DNA of 64,000 bases from Bradymonadales bacterium (GTDB taxonomy: Bacteria > Myxococcota_A > Bradymonadia > JAFGEP01). A program made the translations under genes and the position numbers. Where the stretch lies: positions 1 to 64,000 of the forward strand of contig JAFGEP010000112.1 of assembly GCA_016931535.1 (NCBI GenBank), in the 5' to 3' direction. Of this stretch, positions 24,771 to 33,532 are shown in pieces. The notes beneath the pieces are model-generated. The model worked only from the letters and a program-made list of their open reading frames with translations, was not told the origin of the DNA and did not search any database. Each line of letters begins with the position of its first letter. The stretch's first letter is position 1.

Positions 24771-26222
24771 TCAGGTAAGCGGCAAGCCCTCCAGGTCGAG
24801 TCGGCGGGCTTCGGCCTGGATCAGGCGGCGCAGCTCCGACCGGGTCTCCTCGGCGAGGGGCGCCGGATTGCCGCCCGAAATCAACCGCGATACCTCCTGG
24901 GCGGCCAGGTCGAACGATTCGAGCCCACCCGCTTTCTCCCAGTCGCCGTAAGTTGCCCGGTCGACGGTGGGACCCGGGAAGTGGAGCTCCTGGCGGAAGT
25001 GGGTCCTGGTGTGGCGGTGCCCCAGGAAGTGTCCGGTCTCTACCACAGCCTGGATGAGATCGACCGCCTGGTCGGCGCTCCGGTCACTGATACCCTTGAC
25101 CAGGCGGAGAGCCATTCCGCAGGCCTCGTTGTCCAGGACCAGCTTCTCCAGGCTCTGGCAGCTCTCGAAGTCCAGCATACCAGGGCCGGACACCATGTTC
25201 ACGCCCGCCAGCGCCGCCAACACGACGCCGATCCCCGATTCCGCGCCTGCCTGCCAGCCCACCGTCTTGGCATCCGACAACCCCATGTAGGCGTGGGTGG
25301 GCAGACCAAGATGCTTACCGACCTGGGCGTAGGCCATGTCCACCATCATGGTCTCGATGGCCCCCATGGGCGTGGTGCCGTGCCGCATGTCGAAACCGGA
25401 GGGGGAGCCGCCCCAGATGATGGGAGCTCCCGGCGCCGCAAGCTGGTGGAGGACGATTCCGGAGAGGCATTCGGCGCAGTGCTGCACCACCATCTCGCGG
25501 AGGGTGACGGGCGAGGTGGCGCCGGACAGCGGCATGGAGACCATCTCGGCCGGAATGCCGGCGCGGGCGCAATCGAGGAGCGCCTGGCAGGTGAGATCGC
25601 TCCATTTCAGGGGGGGAGTGGGGCAGCAGTCGAAAATGGCCAGGGGGCTAGCTTTCAGAGCTTCCTCACCGCCGCGAACCGCCACCAGCATCTCTTTCAT
25701 CACGCCAAAGGCGTCCTTGCGGAAGGTCCCGGTCACCACCGGCTTGGTGCAGTGGCACAGCGCCACGAACAGCCGGACTCGATCGGCGAAGAACTCGGGG
25801 ACATCGGCCGGTACCAACCCGGTGGACTGGGCCTCGATGTGGCGGCAGGCCTGGGTCACCCAGGCCAGGTGGCGGCAGTCGTCGAGGGTGGGAGCGCGCC
25901 TGCGGCGGGTCGTGGGATCCAGGATGTGGATCGCCGCCGATCCGGGATCGAAGTGTACGTTGTCCCCACCCAGCTCCAGCGTGGTCCGGCCGTCGCGATC
26001 CGCCAGCCGGATGGTCGCCGGAACGGTTTCGAGCGCGGCCCGCACCTGCTGCTCGTCGAGAACGACCCGCCCTTCCCGAAGGTGCAGACCGGCCTCCCTG
26101 GCCAGGTCCAGCGCCTGGTCGTTCTCCACGAAAACCCCTACCCGGTGCAAAACCTGGATGGCATCCTGGACGATCCCCTCTACCTCGTGGTCGCGAAACA
26201 TGGCAACGCGCGGTCTGGTCAT
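24771..26222 (-). CDS. MttB-family corrinoid methyltransferase (non-pyrrolysine)
   Basis: A 483-residue member of the trimethylamine methyltransferase (MttB) superfamily, which moves a methyl group from a methylated amine to a Co(I) corrinoid protein. Diagnostic stretches include IHILDPTTRRRRAPTLDD, the GTFRKDAFGVMKEM segment, PLSGATSPVTLREMVVQHCA, WGGSPSGFDMRHGTTPMGAI and LDNEACGMALRLVKGI. There is no in-frame amber codon, so it lacks pyrrolysine. Such members (MtgB, MtpB) act on quaternary amines such as glycine betaine or proline betaine, and this is the likely substrate class here. It follows the B12-activation, homocysteine methyltransferase and corrinoid genes on the same strand, with a 135-bp gap that holds a hairpin. 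Confidence 0.87.
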   Translation of the reverse strand: MTRPRVAMFRDHEVEGIVQDAIQVLHRVGVFVENDQALDLAREAGLHLREGRVVLDEQQVRAALETVPATIRLADRDGRTTLELGGDNVHFDPGSAAIHILDPTTRRRRAPTLDDCRHLAWVTQACRHIEAQSTGLVPADVPEFFADRVRLFVALCHCTKPVVTGTFRKDAFGVMKEMLVAVRGGEEALKASPLAIFDCCPTPPLKWSDLTCQALLDCARAGIPAEMVSMPLSGATSPVTLREMVVQHCAECLSGIVLHQLAAPGAPIIWGGSPSGFDMRHGTTPMGAIETMMVDMAYAQVGKHLGLPTHAYMGLSDAKTVGWQAGAESGIGVVLAALAGVNMVSGPGMLDFESCQSLEKLVLDNEACGMALRLVKGISDRSADQAVDLIQAVVETGHFLGHRHTRTHFRQELHFPGPTVDRATYGDWEKAGGLESFDLAAQEVSRLISGGNPAPLAEETRSELRRLIQAEARRLDLEGLPLT

Positions 26223-26289
26223 TGTTTTGCCCCCTGCTACTGCCCCTGGCCCCAACGGCTCCGGGATCCTTGGACTACTCTGTCGTCTC

Positions 26290-26321
26290 CCTTCTGGCCT
26301 TCCGGCGGGAGGGCCTGAAGG
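26290..26321. other. imperfect stem-loop inside the methyl-transfer cluster
   Basis: CCTTCTGGCC (26290-26299) pairs with GGCCTGAAGG (26312-26321) with a single T-T mismatch, in the 135-bp gap between the activation gene and the MttB-like gene. No U-run follows on the minus strand, so it is more likely an mRNA-processing or attenuation element than a strong terminator. Confidence 0.45.
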
Positions 26322-26357
26322 TGGCTCCCTCGTCATCGGTCCCGCCCCACCGCGGGA

Positions 26358-27002
26358 TCACTCGGCCTCCTCACGGCCGTCTTCCCGGTCGCTATAGGGA
26401 CAGGGTCTCCGGTCACACCCCTCGCAACGGTGCCGTTCGATTCTGGTCCCCACCGCCGGGGGTAGACAACGAACGGCGAAGCTCACCGACTTGCGAGGGA
26501 TCATCATGCAACCCGGCGTCAGCCGGATCCCCAGCTCCTCTGCCGGCAACCAGGCCAACAGCTCGACCTGCCAGTTCACCTTCCACCGGCCATACCCCGG
26601 GCTGATCCGCCGTTCGGCTCGATATCCCAGCTCTCGAACCACAGCGCACAGCTCGCGGTCAAGCGCATCGGCTGCCGCCTCGGCGGCTGCCGAGCCGTAG
26701 GCGTCCAGGATCAGGCCGTCCAGCAGGTCGCCCCGATCGTTGCAGCGCCCCACCTCCTCCTCCAGGGCGGGCCCGATGGTCACCAGACCGATCCCCACCT
26801 GCTCGCTGGGCCTCGGCATGCCGGTCGACCTGGCCTGATCGCCCGAGATGATGCGCCAGCCCCCCCGGGGCTGCACGAGCTGCTCGGCCTGTTCCCACAG
26901 CGCATCGAGCCGCTCGGCGACGCGCCGGTTGGGGGAGCTCTGGCGGCGATACCCCAGGTAGCGCCGCACCTCCTTCAAGGAGAGCTGAATGGCGAGGTTC
27001 AT
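26358..27002 (-). CDS. stand-alone MetH activation-domain protein (B12 reactivation)
   Basis: A 214-residue protein matching the vitamin-B12-dependent methionine synthase activation domain as a separate protein. In MetH this domain binds SAM and reductively remethylates oxidised cobalamin. The signature RISPGYGRW, followed by LGIRLTPGCMMIPRKSVSFA, is typical of stand-alone members. The C-terminus has the cysteine motif CEGCDRRPCPY, also seen in such proteins and possibly redox-active or metal-binding. Start at 27002, 17 bp after the homocysteine methyltransferase stop; an upstream extension would run into that gene. It probably keeps the neighbouring corrinoid protein active. Confidence 0.88.
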   Translation of the reverse strand: MNLAIQLSLKEVRRYLGYRRQSSPNRRVAERLDALWEQAEQLVQPRGGWRIISGDQARSTGMPRPSEQVGIGLVTIGPALEEEVGRCNDRGDLLDGLILDAYGSAAAEAAADALDRELCAVVRELGYRAERRISPGYGRWKVNWQVELLAWLPAEELGIRLTPGCMMIPRKSVSFAVRCLPPAVGTRIERHRCEGCDRRPCPYSDREDGREEAE

Positions 27003-27019
27003 CGGTCGGCCCTCTCGAC

Positions 27020-27910
27020 TCATCGCAGCTCTGCAGCCTCGAGAGCCAGCAAGGCGGCCTGGATGAAGCTGGGGTCGGTCCCGCAGCAACCTCCGACCAG
27101 CCGAGCCCCATCCAAGGCCATCTCTACCAGATGTCGGGCGAACTCCTCGGCCGAGGCCGGATAGCGGATCCCCTCTGCGGACACCTGGGGCTGACCGGCA
27201 TTGGGCTGTGCCACCAGGGGGACCTCAATCTCCATCCGGGCGGCATGAACCATCCCGGTCATGACGTCGGGGGTGACACTGCAGTTGAACCCCACCGCCT
27301 GGGCACCGGCCTGGTGCAGCGCGGTCAGGGAGGGCACCAGCTTGTCCCCCATGATGGTGAAGTAGCCGCGTTTGCGGGACTCGAAGGTCATGCTGGCCAT
27401 CACCGGCAGACCCAGGCCGCTGGCCGCCATCACCGCTACTCTGGCTTCGCGCAGGTCGAACATGGTCTCGATGGAGAACAGATCGACGCCAGCTTGAGCC
27501 AGGGCCTCCATCTGCTCCTGCAACGCCTGCCCGATCTCCTGCTCGGTGGCCTTCCCCAGCGGGGGAAGCAGCAGGCCGGTCGGCCCCACGTCGCCGGCCA
27601 CCAGCGTGGTGGGCTCGCATGCCTCCCGAGCCAGGTAGACGGCAGCCTGGTTGATCTCCTGGCATCGACCCTCCAGCCCGACGGAGGCCAGTTTTCCAGG
27701 AGACGCGCCGAAGGTGGAGGTGTGGATGAGTTCGCTTCCAGCCAGGACATAGGCTCGATGGGCCTGGTAGATCCGCTGGGGATGCTCGACCACCCACCAC
27801 TCCGGAGCACGCCCCTGTTCCAGCCCCATCGAGATCAGCAAGGTTCCCAGCCCCCCGTCGAGCAGGAGGACCCGCTGGTCGATCATCTGCAGAAAAGCGT
27901 CAGGCTGCAC
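27020..27910 (-). CDS. homocysteine S-methyltransferase (MetH N-terminal-domain type)
   Basis: A 296-residue TIM-barrel homocysteine methyltransferase that makes methionine. The Zn-binding cysteines are all visible: GFNCS in the middle and GGCCGT near the C-terminus. Other family marks are LLDGGLGTLL at the N-terminus, HTSTFGASPGKL, ETMFDLREARVAV and VAQPNAGQP. Its start codon lies inside the end of the corrinoid-protein gene (11-bp overlap, 27900-27910), strongly suggesting that the two proteins work together with methyl-cob(III)alamin as donor. It is equivalent to the homocysteine module of MetH without the folate module. Confidence 0.93.
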   Translation of the reverse strand: MQPDAFLQMIDQRVLLLDGGLGTLLISMGLEQGRAPEWWVVEHPQRIYQAHRAYVLAGSELIHTSTFGASPGKLASVGLEGRCQEINQAAVYLAREACEPTTLVAGDVGPTGLLLPPLGKATEQEIGQALQEQMEALAQAGVDLFSIETMFDLREARVAVMAASGLGLPVMASMTFESRKRGYFTIMGDKLVPSLTALHQAGAQAVGFNCSVTPDVMTGMVHAARMEIEVPLVAQPNAGQPQVSAEGIRYPASAEEFARHLVEMALDGARLVGGCCGTDPSFIQAALLALEAAELR

Positions 27911-28556
27911 GGTGAACCACCAACCCCTTGGCTACCTCCACTGCCGCGACCGCGTTGTCGGCAAAGCCATCGGCGCCGATCTCGTCGGCCCATTTCTGGG
28001 TCACCGGCGCTCCCCCCACCATGACCTTGGCCTTTAGCCCCGCCTCGCGGACCGCGAGTACCAGGTCCCGCTGAGATAGCATGGTAGTGGTCAGCAACGC
28101 GGAGGCGCAGACCAGGTCGGCCTTGATCTGTGTGGCCTCCTGGACGAAACGCTCGATCGGCACATCGCAGCCCAGGTCCAGAACCGAAAAGCCGTTGGCC
28201 GACAGCAAGGTGCCTACCAGGGTCTTGCCGATATCGTGAATATCCCCCTGGATGGTACCCAGCACGACCGTGCCGATCGCCTGTCCGTCCTGCTCCCGCT
28301 CGATGGCGGGGTTCAAGATGGCCATCGCCGCCTTCATGGCCACCGCGGCGGTGACCAGCTCGGGGAGAAAGTACTCCCCCTCTTCCCAAAGGCGACCGGT
28401 CTCCCGGATACCCGGCAGGTATCCCCGGTTGATCGCATCCAGCGGCGCGAACCCCTGCTCTAGGGCTAACTGCGCCAGCCGAGCCGCTTCCTGTTCATCG
28501 CCGTCCAGCACCGCCTGCTGCATCTGGGGGAGTAGTTCGGAGAGGTTGTTGGGCAT
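27900..28556 (-). CDS. corrinoid (cobalamin)-binding methyl carrier protein
   Basis: A 218-residue protein of the MtaC/MttC/MetH-cobalamin type. Residues ~1-90 form the helical cap (DGDEQEAARLAQLALEQG, RLWEEGEYFLPELVTAA). The Rossmann B12 domain carries the base-off motif GDIHDIGKTLV, with the His that ligates cobalt, and later CASALLTTT and MVGGAPVTQKWADEIGADG. It accepts a methyl group from a substrate methyltransferase and hands it to an acceptor enzyme, here probably the overlapping homocysteine methyltransferase. Start at 28556; the frame extends upstream but without signature. First gene of the cluster on this strand. Confidence 0.94.
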   Translation of the reverse strand: MPNNLSELLPQMQQAVLDGDEQEAARLAQLALEQGFAPLDAINRGYLPGIRETGRLWEEGEYFLPELVTAAVAMKAAMAILNPAIEREQDGQAIGTVVLGTIQGDIHDIGKTLVGTLLSANGFSVLDLGCDVPIERFVQEATQIKADLVCASALLTTTMLSQRDLVLAVREAGLKAKVMVGGAPVTQKWADEIGADGFADNAVAAVEVAKGLVVHRAA

Positions 28557-28606
28557 TGTCCGCCTGGTCGTTGATTGTTGGTTGCGTGTTGATGTTCGTG
28601 ACCATC

Positions 28607-28636
28607 GGGCCGGGGGGTAAAAACTGCCGCCGGCCC
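28607..28636. other. GC-rich inverted repeat between PEBP and corrinoid genes
   Basis: GGGCCGG (28607-28613) and CCGGCCC (28630-28636) form a 7-bp stem around a 16-nt loop, 9 nt past the PEBP stop and 51 nt before the corrinoid start. It may end the PEBP transcript, but no U-tract follows. No B12-riboswitch sequence was recognised in this 88-bp gap. Confidence 0.4.
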
Positions 28637-28644
28637 CTATTCGA

Positions 28645-29289
28645 TCACGGTCTTTCGTACCATCCCATGTGCGAGCCCCGGTCCAGGATATGGCCCTCCA
28701 TGGTGGCCACAAGATCCCGCTTGGTCGCTCCCGGCCCGAGGGCCATCGGAGTGTCGAGGGCATACAAGGTGAAATAGTAATGGTGGCGGCCGTGGCCACG
28801 CGGCGGCGCGGGGCCGCCGTAACCGATCCGGCCGAAATCGTTGGTGCCCTGGCGGGCTCCTGTGGGTTGGGTCAGGGTCTCGTGGGGAGGGATCCCTTCG
28901 TCGAGCCGTTCCACAGAGGCCGGTATGCCATACACAACCCAGTGGACCCAGGGTTCGGCGCGGGGTGCGTCGGGATCGTCGCAGATCAAGGCCCATTCCA
29001 CCGTCCCCTCGGGTGCGCCGGACCACATGAGGGGCGGGGAGAGGTCCTCTCCGTCGCCGGTGTAGCCTACCGGAATCTGCTGGTCCAATCCGAAGGCGGA
29101 ACTCTGGACGCTGATGGTCATCGGGCCTTCTCCCGGTGAAGGGTCCTGCGCCCTTGCCGGATCGGTTCGCCGGCAGGAGAGCGTCGGGATCGCCAGGACA
29201 ACGAGGAGGGCCAAGGCTACCGGGAGCCACCATCCCCACTCGTTGCGGGTAGCGGATGGAACAATCGTGGCCGTGTTCACTGCCATCAT
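28645..29289 (-). CDS. YbhB/YbcL-type PEBP family protein, membrane-anchored or exported
   Basis: A 214-residue phosphatidylethanolamine-binding-protein family member. The family marks are SPPLMWSGAPEGT, DDPDAPR with PWVHWVVYGIP, and the GYGGPAPPRGHGRHHYYFTL ligand-pocket segment. An N-terminal hydrophobic stretch (~20-37) followed by Cys (LSCRR) suggests an export signal, perhaps a lipoprotein, although the lipobox is poor. Bacterial members are mostly uncharacterised. Two adjacent ATG codons (29289 and 29286) are both possible starts. It precedes the corrinoid cluster by 88 bp and is divergent from the FadL-like gene. Confidence 0.88.
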   Translation of the reverse strand: MMAVNTATIVPSATRNEWGWWLPVALALLVVLAIPTLSCRRTDPARAQDPSPGEGPMTISVQSSAFGLDQQIPVGYTGDGEDLSPPLMWSGAPEGTVEWALICDDPDAPRAEPWVHWVVYGIPASVERLDEGIPPHETLTQPTGARQGTNDFGRIGYGGPAPPRGHGRHHYYFTLYALDTPMALGPGATKRDLVATMEGHILDRGSHMGWYERP

Positions 29290-29697
29290 GGGTTGCCAGT
29301 CGTCGTGCGCTTCGTTCAGTGAGGAAGAGCCCGGTTTCCCTCTCACGCCAACACCAAAAAACCTGTCGCGCCGCCTGCAGGGCAGGTGGTGGAATCCGGT
29401 TCTCCTGTGTTGCCGGCCCGTACTTTGATCGGGAGGCGACCGGTTGTCAACCTCACACGAGAATCGATCGGTCATGGCGGGAGGGATCACGCTGTGGCGG
29501 ATCGGGTCTACCGAACGCACTTGGGCGCATGGATGGAGCCGACCCGGTTTTCCCCGGTGTCGGATTGAAGGGCCGGTACAGTATTGCGGGCTGGTTGGGA
29601 CAGTGATACCGAAAGGGGGCGATTGGGGCCTCCGTGGGCTCACCGGTCCATGAGCGGCAGTGGGTGTTGTTCTGACTCGCAAAGGGACGGATCGTCG
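29290..29697. other. divergent intergenic region
   Basis: About 400 bases between the divergent PEBP and FadL-like genes. It should hold both promoters, but I found no pair of hexamers worth calling. Short open frames here lack SD or family resemblance. A purine-rich AAAGGGACGG precedes the FadL-like ATG. Confidence 0.4.
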
Positions 29698-31194
29698 ATG
29701 GGAAATGCAAGGAGCGATGTAGCAATCGAGCGCCAGGTACGAAGGGGCTGTTTGACGGTCATCACCCGATGGAGCGCCCTCTCCGTGCTTTGCTTGGTCT
29801 TGATGCCAGCCGCATCGGTGCTGGCCTCCAGCGGGTTCGACCTGGTCGGTTCGGGAGCGCGAAGCTCCGCCATGGGGAGCGCAGGGGTAACCACCGCGGA
29901 CGACTTCAGCGCGGTGTACTACAACCCCGCCAGCATGGTGCTGGGGCGATCCACGGTGGGGGCCGGTCTTTTCTTCACCTTTGATGACGCGGTGATCCGG
30001 CTGGCGGATCGTCCGCCTGGATATGATCTTCCCGATCTGGGCATCAACTCGCCGGCCATCCCCTCCATCTATCGGGTGCGCGACCGGCAGGACTTCAACG
30101 GGCTGGACATGCTGGTCGGGTTCTACGCGGGAGCCACCACCGACATGGGGGTGGAGAATCTCCGGCTGGGGGTGATCGGCATGGCTCCCTTGAACCAGCT
30201 CGGCAGCCAGCAGACCTTTTTCGCCGACGAGCGGGAGCAGTTTTTCTCCAACCAGCTCCACTTCGACCTGATCGGCGACCGGATCTACCAGCAGATCATC
30301 ATGCTGGCGGCAGGGTATCGCATCTTCGACTGGCTCGCCTTCGGGGCCGGGGTTAGCCTGAACTTCGCGACCACCACCAACAACAACGTCTATCTGCATG
30401 ATGCGACCAACCAGAGCGCGCTCGATCTGAACCTGGACATGCGCCTCGACTACCGGGCGAGCCCTACTCTGGGCCTGTTGTTCTGGCCCTACCGGACCCT
30501 GCGCATGGGGGCCAGCTTCCGGGGAGAGCAGTACTTCAGCGTCCAGGGACGCAATGAGATCCAGACCAGGGGGTTGCACGAAACGGAGGACTTCCCGGTC
30601 TACCAGGATTTCAACTTGATCCTGCAGTACTCCCCGCCGCAGCTGGCGATCGGAGGCTCCTGGCAGAACGACCAGGTGCTGGTCTCCCTGGATCTCACCT
30701 ACAGCCTGTGGTCGCATTACCCCAACAACCACGGGCAGGAAGCCGGCTTCGAGGATACCGTCACCCCCAGGGCGGGCACAGAGATCCGACTGTCGGATAT
30801 CCATTTTCTCCGGCTGGGGGTTGTCTACCATCCCTCTCCGGTCCCTCCTCAGACCGGCCGAACCAACTACGTGGACAACTCCCGCCTGGTAGGCACCGCC
30901 GGGATGGGCCACCGGCTGCAAGTGCTGGATTCCCGCCTGATCTTGAGCTGGTTCTTCCAGTTCCACTACCTGATGCCGCGAACCGAGCTCAAGGAAGCGC
31001 TCGACGAGTACCCGGTTTGTGCGCCCGGGGTCACCGCTTTGTGCGATGAAGTTCCCGACAACACCGTAGACCCCGCCACCGGCCAGCAGATCGAGGAGGC
31101 GCTTGGCCTGCAGACGGGCAACCCCGGGTTTCCCGGTTACTCCAGCGGCGGTTGGCTGGCACTGACCGGAATCGAGATCGCATGGGAGTTCTGA
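29698..31194 (+). CDS. FadL/TodX-type outer-membrane channel (OMPP1 family)
   Basis: A 498-residue outer-membrane beta-barrel resembling FadL. A signal peptide (hydrophobic core LSVLCLVLMPAASVLA, ~29-44) is followed by the family's N-terminal hatch motif SSAMGSAGVTTADDFSAVYY-NPASM. The rest alternates polar and aromatic residues to a terminal Phe (WEF), the usual end of a barrel. FadL proteins take up long-chain fatty acids or other hydrophobic compounds. The start at 29698 has AGGGACGG about 10 nt upstream; an ATG further upstream in another frame was not used. Its TGA overlaps the next ATG (TGATG). A FATP-type acyl-CoA synthetase lies 2.3 kb away. Confidence 0.88.
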   Translation: MGNARSDVAIERQVRRGCLTVITRWSALSVLCLVLMPAASVLASSGFDLVGSGARSSAMGSAGVTTADDFSAVYYNPASMVLGRSTVGAGLFFTFDDAVIRLADRPPGYDLPDLGINSPAIPSIYRVRDRQDFNGLDMLVGFYAGATTDMGVENLRLGVIGMAPLNQLGSQQTFFADEREQFFSNQLHFDLIGDRIYQQIIMLAAGYRIFDWLAFGAGVSLNFATTTNNNVYLHDATNQSALDLNLDMRLDYRASPTLGLLFWPYRTLRMGASFRGEQYFSVQGRNEIQTRGLHETEDFPVYQDFNLILQYSPPQLAIGGSWQNDQVLVSLDLTYSLWSHYPNNHGQEAGFEDTVTPRAGTEIRLSDIHFLRLGVVYHPSPVPPQTGRTNYVDNSRLVGTAGMGHRLQVLDSRLILSWFFQFHYLMPRTELKEALDEYPVCAPGVTALCDEVPDNTVDPATGQQIEEALGLQTGNPGFPGYSSGGWLALTGIEIAWEF

Positions 31195-32126
31195 TGGCCA
31201 GATCCACGATGCATCCACGTTTCACCTCGGCAGCTCTTCTTCTCCTGCTGGTGGCAGCGGGTGGCTGCACCCCGGAGCCGCCCGAGGAAACCCACTTCGG
31301 CCCGCAGGATCTCGGGGGGGGCGATCAGGACGCCGGGACGCAGCTCGACCTGGGCGAAGGGCAGGCCGTGGTGTTGCCCACCGTCGACGGGGTCTGGTTC
31401 CACCTGGAGGAGCTGGCCCTTTGCATCGATTTTTTGACCATCAACGAGCAACTCTCCTGGTTCTACTACATCACCGAGACCGAGCAGACCGACAGCGGCA
31501 TGGTCCATGAGACCTGGCATGCCTGCCAGATGGACGTCACCCCCATCTTCGGTCTGCAGACCGTCGTGCCCCGGCGGCTGCTCGACTCCGTCTTCCCGGT
31601 GGAGACCAGAAACGGCATGGTCTCGGGCACCGACGTCGGCAGCACCTACGTTTCCGGCCTGCTGATGCTCCTGTGGGGGGTCGATTTCGAGGACCCCCTG
31701 TACGACCCCTTCCCGGAAGATGGCGACGATCCGCGTATCGTGGACACCGATGGCGATGGCCATCCCGGTGCCACTGTCTACATCGGCCCTTCCTGCGAAG
31801 CCTACCAGATCGAGCGCAAGCGGACCGTCTACCAGGGCTCCTTCGTGGCCCCCGACCGGATCGAAGGACAGGTGGTCGACCGGATCCAGACCCGCTCCAT
31901 CGACTCCAGCCAGCCGCTGTGCGGGGTGGACTACGCAACCTGGCCCAACGAGAGCCGCAGCAGCTTCACCCGGGTGCGGGTGGACGGTCAGGGTGGCAGC
32001 GTGAACCTGGATGCCGACCACGACGGCCGGATCACCTGCGAGGAGGCCATGCCCTACAAGGATGTCCTGTTCCAGCGCCTCGAGGCGGACCACCGGGAAT
32101 GCGAGTTGCCAGACGGATCCCAGTAG
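31194..32126 (+). CDS. lipoprotein with EF-hand-like calcium loops
   Basis: A 310-residue lipoprotein: the signal ends in LLVAAGGC with Cys as the first mature residue. Two acidic loops resemble EF-hand or dockerin-type calcium sites, DTDGDGHPG and DADHDGRITCEEA. Several paired cysteines suggest disulfides. The start ATG overlaps the stop of the FadL-like gene (TGATG), so the two are translationally coupled and may form an outer-membrane pair. No family recognised. Confidence 0.8.
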   Translation: MARSTMHPRFTSAALLLLLVAAGGCTPEPPEETHFGPQDLGGGDQDAGTQLDLGEGQAVVLPTVDGVWFHLEELALCIDFLTINEQLSWFYYITETEQTDSGMVHETWHACQMDVTPIFGLQTVVPRRLLDSVFPVETRNGMVSGTDVGSTYVSGLLMLLWGVDFEDPLYDPFPEDGDDPRIVDTDGDGHPGATVYIGPSCEAYQIERKRTVYQGSFVAPDRIEGQVVDRIQTRSIDSSQPLCGVDYATWPNESRSSFTRVRVDGQGGSVNLDADHDGRITCEEAMPYKDVLFQRLEADHRECELPDGSQ

Positions 32127-32187
32127 CTCGGCACCCCTCGGTGATCGTCGGGTCAGCGCGACACGAAAGCAAGCAGCGACCGTTCGA

Positions 32188-33486
32188 TCAACCGGCTGGC
32201 CCGGGCGTCAGGTTGGCCTGTGCGATGCGTCTCGTCAGATCCTCGACGACGGGTGGGGCCGCGCCCGCGGCCTTGATCCGTTCGAGCTCCTCCTCGGCCC
32301 GGGTGAGCTGACCGAGGGCCACCAGCGTGGAGCAGAGGTTGATGCGGGCGTCGAGCCAGTCGGGGTTGGCCTCGAGGCAGCGCTCGAACTCGCCAAGCGC
32401 CTCCTCTAGCCGGCCCAGGCGCAACAGGCAGTTTCCCTTGTTGAAGCGGAGGGGAGAGGACCCGTAGACCTGCTGCAAGGTCTGATCGTATAGCTGGCAG
32501 GCGTCCTGGTCGCGATCGAGACGTGAGTACAGCAGTCCCAGGTCTGCGGCCGCCTTCAGGTGGTATGGATCCAGGGCCAGGGAGCGCTTCAGCAAGGGCT
32601 CCGCCAGGTCCAGCCGCTCCTGCTCCAGGTAAGCGGCAGCCGTGCCGTAGGCCGCCTCGGCGTGGAGCGGAAAGCGGTGCACCCACCGCATGGGATCGAG
32701 CTGGTCCAGCTGGAGCAGCCGTTCGAAGGACGGCTCCAGATCTCGCAACCGCTCGGGAAGCTCCTCGACCAGCGCCCGGATCCGATCCCGGTCACCCCGG
32801 AATGCATACACCAGCGCGGCTGTAGTCCAGCTCAAAGGGTCCTCAGGCAGCAGCCGAAGCGCCTCCTCGGCGCACTCGACCGCCTGTTTGGAATCTCCTT
32901 GCTCCACCCAGGCCGCTGCCAGGTAGCAAAAGGCGGGCGGGTAGGCGGCGTCCGCCTCGGTGGCGGCGCGATAGCTGCTGATGGCCTCTCCGAGGTCGCC
33001 GGCCAGCACGGCAGCGACCCCCTGGTGATACCAGAGGCGGCCATGAGCGCCCAATCGCTCCCGACCCAGCTCGACCAGGCGGCGGGCGACGGGCAGCTTT
33101 CCCAGGACGATCAGGGTGATGACCACCTCCTCCAGGTGGGCCAAGTCGATCTCAGCGAGCAACTGTCCCACCTCATCCCAGTCCTCCCGCTGGACCCGCA
33201 TAAAGAGGTCGCCAGCTACCCCCCGGGTCGCAGCCAGCCTGGACAGTCTCTCATCGAGCCCAGCGGTCGAGCCCACACCGGTTGACCCCTCGGACCTCCG
33301 GCTTGCGCCAAAGGCCCCCCTCCATGGCGCCAGCATGTCGATCTTACCCAGCAGATGCAGTACGACGAGCAACAGCAAGAGCAGGCCGACCAGCCCCCAG
33401 ATGACCAGCGGAACGATCACCGCCACCAGCGCCATGGGTACCAGGGCGATCAGAAACCAAAGCAGCCGTCTGTTTGAATCACGCAT
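32188..33486 (-). CDS. membrane-anchored TPR protein
   Basis: A 432-residue protein. Two closely spaced hydrophobic segments (residues ~8-46) are followed by a low-complexity linker and then ~330 residues of TPR repeats, for example AISSYRAATEADAAYPPAFC, AEPLLKRSLALDPYHLKAAA and ALGEFERCLEANPDWLDARI. It is an inner-membrane protein with a TPR domain for protein contacts. The start at 33486 has an excellent SD (GGAAGGAAAG). It follows the acyl-CoA synthetase on the same strand by 46 bp. Confidence 0.85.
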   Translation of the reverse strand: MRDSNRRLLWFLIALVPMALVAVIVPLVIWGLVGLLLLLLVVLHLLGKIDMLAPWRGAFGASRRSEGSTGVGSTAGLDERLSRLAATRGVAGDLFMRVQREDWDEVGQLLAEIDLAHLEEVVITLIVLGKLPVARRLVELGRERLGAHGRLWYHQGVAAVLAGDLGEAISSYRAATEADAAYPPAFCYLAAAWVEQGDSKQAVECAEEALRLLPEDPLSWTTAALVYAFRGDRDRIRALVEELPERLRDLEPSFERLLQLDQLDPMRWVHRFPLHAEAAYGTAAAYLEQERLDLAEPLLKRSLALDPYHLKAAADLGLLYSRLDRDQDACQLYDQTLQQVYGSSPLRFNKGNCLLRLGRLEEALGEFERCLEANPDWLDARINLCSTLVALGQLTRAEEELERIKAAGAAPPVVEDLTRRIAQANLTPGPAG

Positions 33487-33532
33487 GGCTTTCCTTCCGC
33501 CACCTCCGGTGGCTCCATCACCCCCCCGGTTG

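Noticed and set aside
24771..26222. Pyrrolysine-containing MttB
   Set aside because: The frame has no in-frame amber codon and runs full length, so it belongs to the non-pyrrolysine subgroup.
28557..28644. Cobalamin riboswitch ahead of the corrinoid gene
   Set aside because: The gap is only 88 bp and none of the conserved B12-box elements were recognised.
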